NCBI RefSeq assembly: GCF_000002425.4
Contig: NC_037253.1
Span: 6,482,178 to 6,546,177, forward strand
Direction: 5' to 3'
DNA length: 64,000 bases
From: Physcomitrium patens
Lineage: Eukaryota > Streptophyta > Bryopsida > Funariales > Funariaceae
Below the pieces are notes generated by a model, which ran no database searches, was not told the DNA's origin, and saw only the letters and a list, made by a program, of their open reading frames with translations. The position numbers and the translations under genes are program-made. This document shows positions 63,507-64,000 of this stretch, one piece after another (positions within the stretch are counted from its first letter, which is position 1; the number at the start of each line of letters is the position of its first letter).

Positions 63507-64000
63507 ATGGCGACGGCGGTGTCGTGGGCAATGAGCGTCCTGACGTCAGTTAGAATTGAGGGCCTGCCGAAACCTATTTTTTCGAGGGATAATGAGGGGT
63601 TTCGTAGCACTAGTATGCAATGCTTCGCTTTGAGAAGTTGGAATCGTCATGCTTGTCAAGAGGTCCAAATCTCTGGGTTGAAGCTTGGGGTTGTGAGCGG
63701 GGGCAGAATTAGGGTCAGGGATAAGTTTTGTGTGGGGATGGCTTTGAGTGGTGAAGGAGTTGGTGGGGTGGAGAATCTTGGGACGGACGCTGCAGTTTGG
63801 TTAAGGGAGAATCTGCCTTTGCATCTGGAAAAAGACGGCGTTGATGTTGATTTAAGTAAGAGAATTGCAGAGGCATGCGCGGACGCCTGTGTGAGAATTT
63901 TGGCTACGGGTCGGTCTTTTGATCCAATGATGATAATGGATGCGATGGAGGAGGAAGTTGAGCGACGTGATTTGCGTGGTGACGATATTCTCCCATTTGA
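63507..64000 (+). CDS. N-terminal part of a plant gene, probable plastid protein; runs off the window
   Basis: The ATG at 63507 opens a frame with no stop for 164 codons to the window edge. It begins 'MATAVSWAMSVLTSVRIEGL', and the first 70 or so residues are rich in Ser, Arg, Val and Gly with few acidic residues, as in a chloroplast transit peptide. Then follows an acidic, helical part: 'NLGTDAAVWLRENLPLHLEK', 'VDLSKRIAEACADACVRILA', 'FDPMMIMDAMEEEVERRDLR'. The first ATG with a stop-free frame was chosen; upstream GCAGCTATGGCG is a good plant start context. GC content is markedly higher than in the nest. I do not recognise the family. It is the only host gene seen. Confidence 0.75.
   Translation, partial: MATAVSWAMSVLTSVRIEGLPKPIFSRDNEGFRSTSMQCFALRSWNRHACQEVQISGLKLGVVSGGRIRVRDKFCVGMALSGEGVGGVENLGTDAAVWLRENLPLHLEKDGVDVDLSKRIAEACADACVRILATGRSFDPMMIMDAMEEEVERRDLRGDDILPF

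Noticed and set aside
1-64000. CRISPR arrays, bacterial operons, phage or plasmid features
   Set aside because: No evenly spaced short repeats, no bacterial gene clusters or ribosome-binding sites; everything fits plant nuclear repeats.

Overview
The window looks like intergenic heterochromatin of a large, AT-rich land-plant nuclear genome. It has no bacterial features. The only host gene supported begins about 500 bases before the right edge (ATG at 63507) and starts with a plastid-transit-like N-terminus. Almost everything else is decayed LTR retrotransposon, plus one Tc1-like DNA transposon and a copia remnant. The species cannot be fixed from this sequence; the element types (chromodomain Tf1/sushi-like gypsy, tRNA-Asp-primed gypsy with a 3' extra ORF) would suit a large-genome gymnosperm, lycophyte, fern or bryophyte. 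Two assembly gaps are present (17913-18120 and 38530-39346).

The main structure is a Russian-doll nest that can be taken apart by its target-site duplications (TSDs). From outside in: A1 (+ strand, gag broken at 3604/56412) contains A2 (3605-56407, TSD GCGG/ATAG), which contains D-1 (minus, 13626-55397, TSD TAAGA/CAAGA), which contains F- (minus, 17315-51815, TSD CCAC/TTGC), which contains D+ (plus, ~25697-49239), which contains D-2 (minus, 31127-48545, perfect TSD ACTAT), which contains C (plus, 32820-43953, TSD ATATT/GTATT), which contains two solo LTRs (32946-34315 and 39661-41254). Further solo LTRs lie at 7733-8983, 14419-16914 and 23914-25161, with related E-type LTR sequence at ~18650-20710 and ~49260-50440. 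Reading frames are best in the innermost copies and worst in the outermost.

Four retrotransposon types recur. Types A and F are Ty3/gypsy with LTRs of about 0.8-1.6 kb and termini like TGTCGTA...TACGACA. They make 4-bp TSDs compatible with NCGN, and their retropepsin reads DHG where D-T/S-G is usual. Type D is a chromodomain gypsy (gag, PR, RT, RNase H, INT, chromodomain) with 517-552 bp LTRs. Its primer-binding site is complementary to the predicted 5' end of its own transcript, as in Tf1 self-priming, and it has a conserved ~140-codon ORF between pol and the 3' LTR that I do not recognise. Type C has a tRNA-Asp-type primer-binding site, gag, protease, RT, and an extra 3' coding region with a coiled coil. 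Type E is known only as long LTRs of about 2-2.5 kb.

To the right of the nest, 56412-57550 finishes A1. A 5'-truncated D element (~57559-61173) follows, carrying a 1878-bp Tc1-like DD34E transposon (58719-60596) with 228-bp inverted repeats and a TA duplication. Then come a copia remnant (61230-62690) and, after GC-richer sequence, the start of the host gene. Stops and lost zinc-knuckle or catalytic residues are mostly C-to-T or G-to-A changes, as expected from long-term cytosine methylation and deamination.
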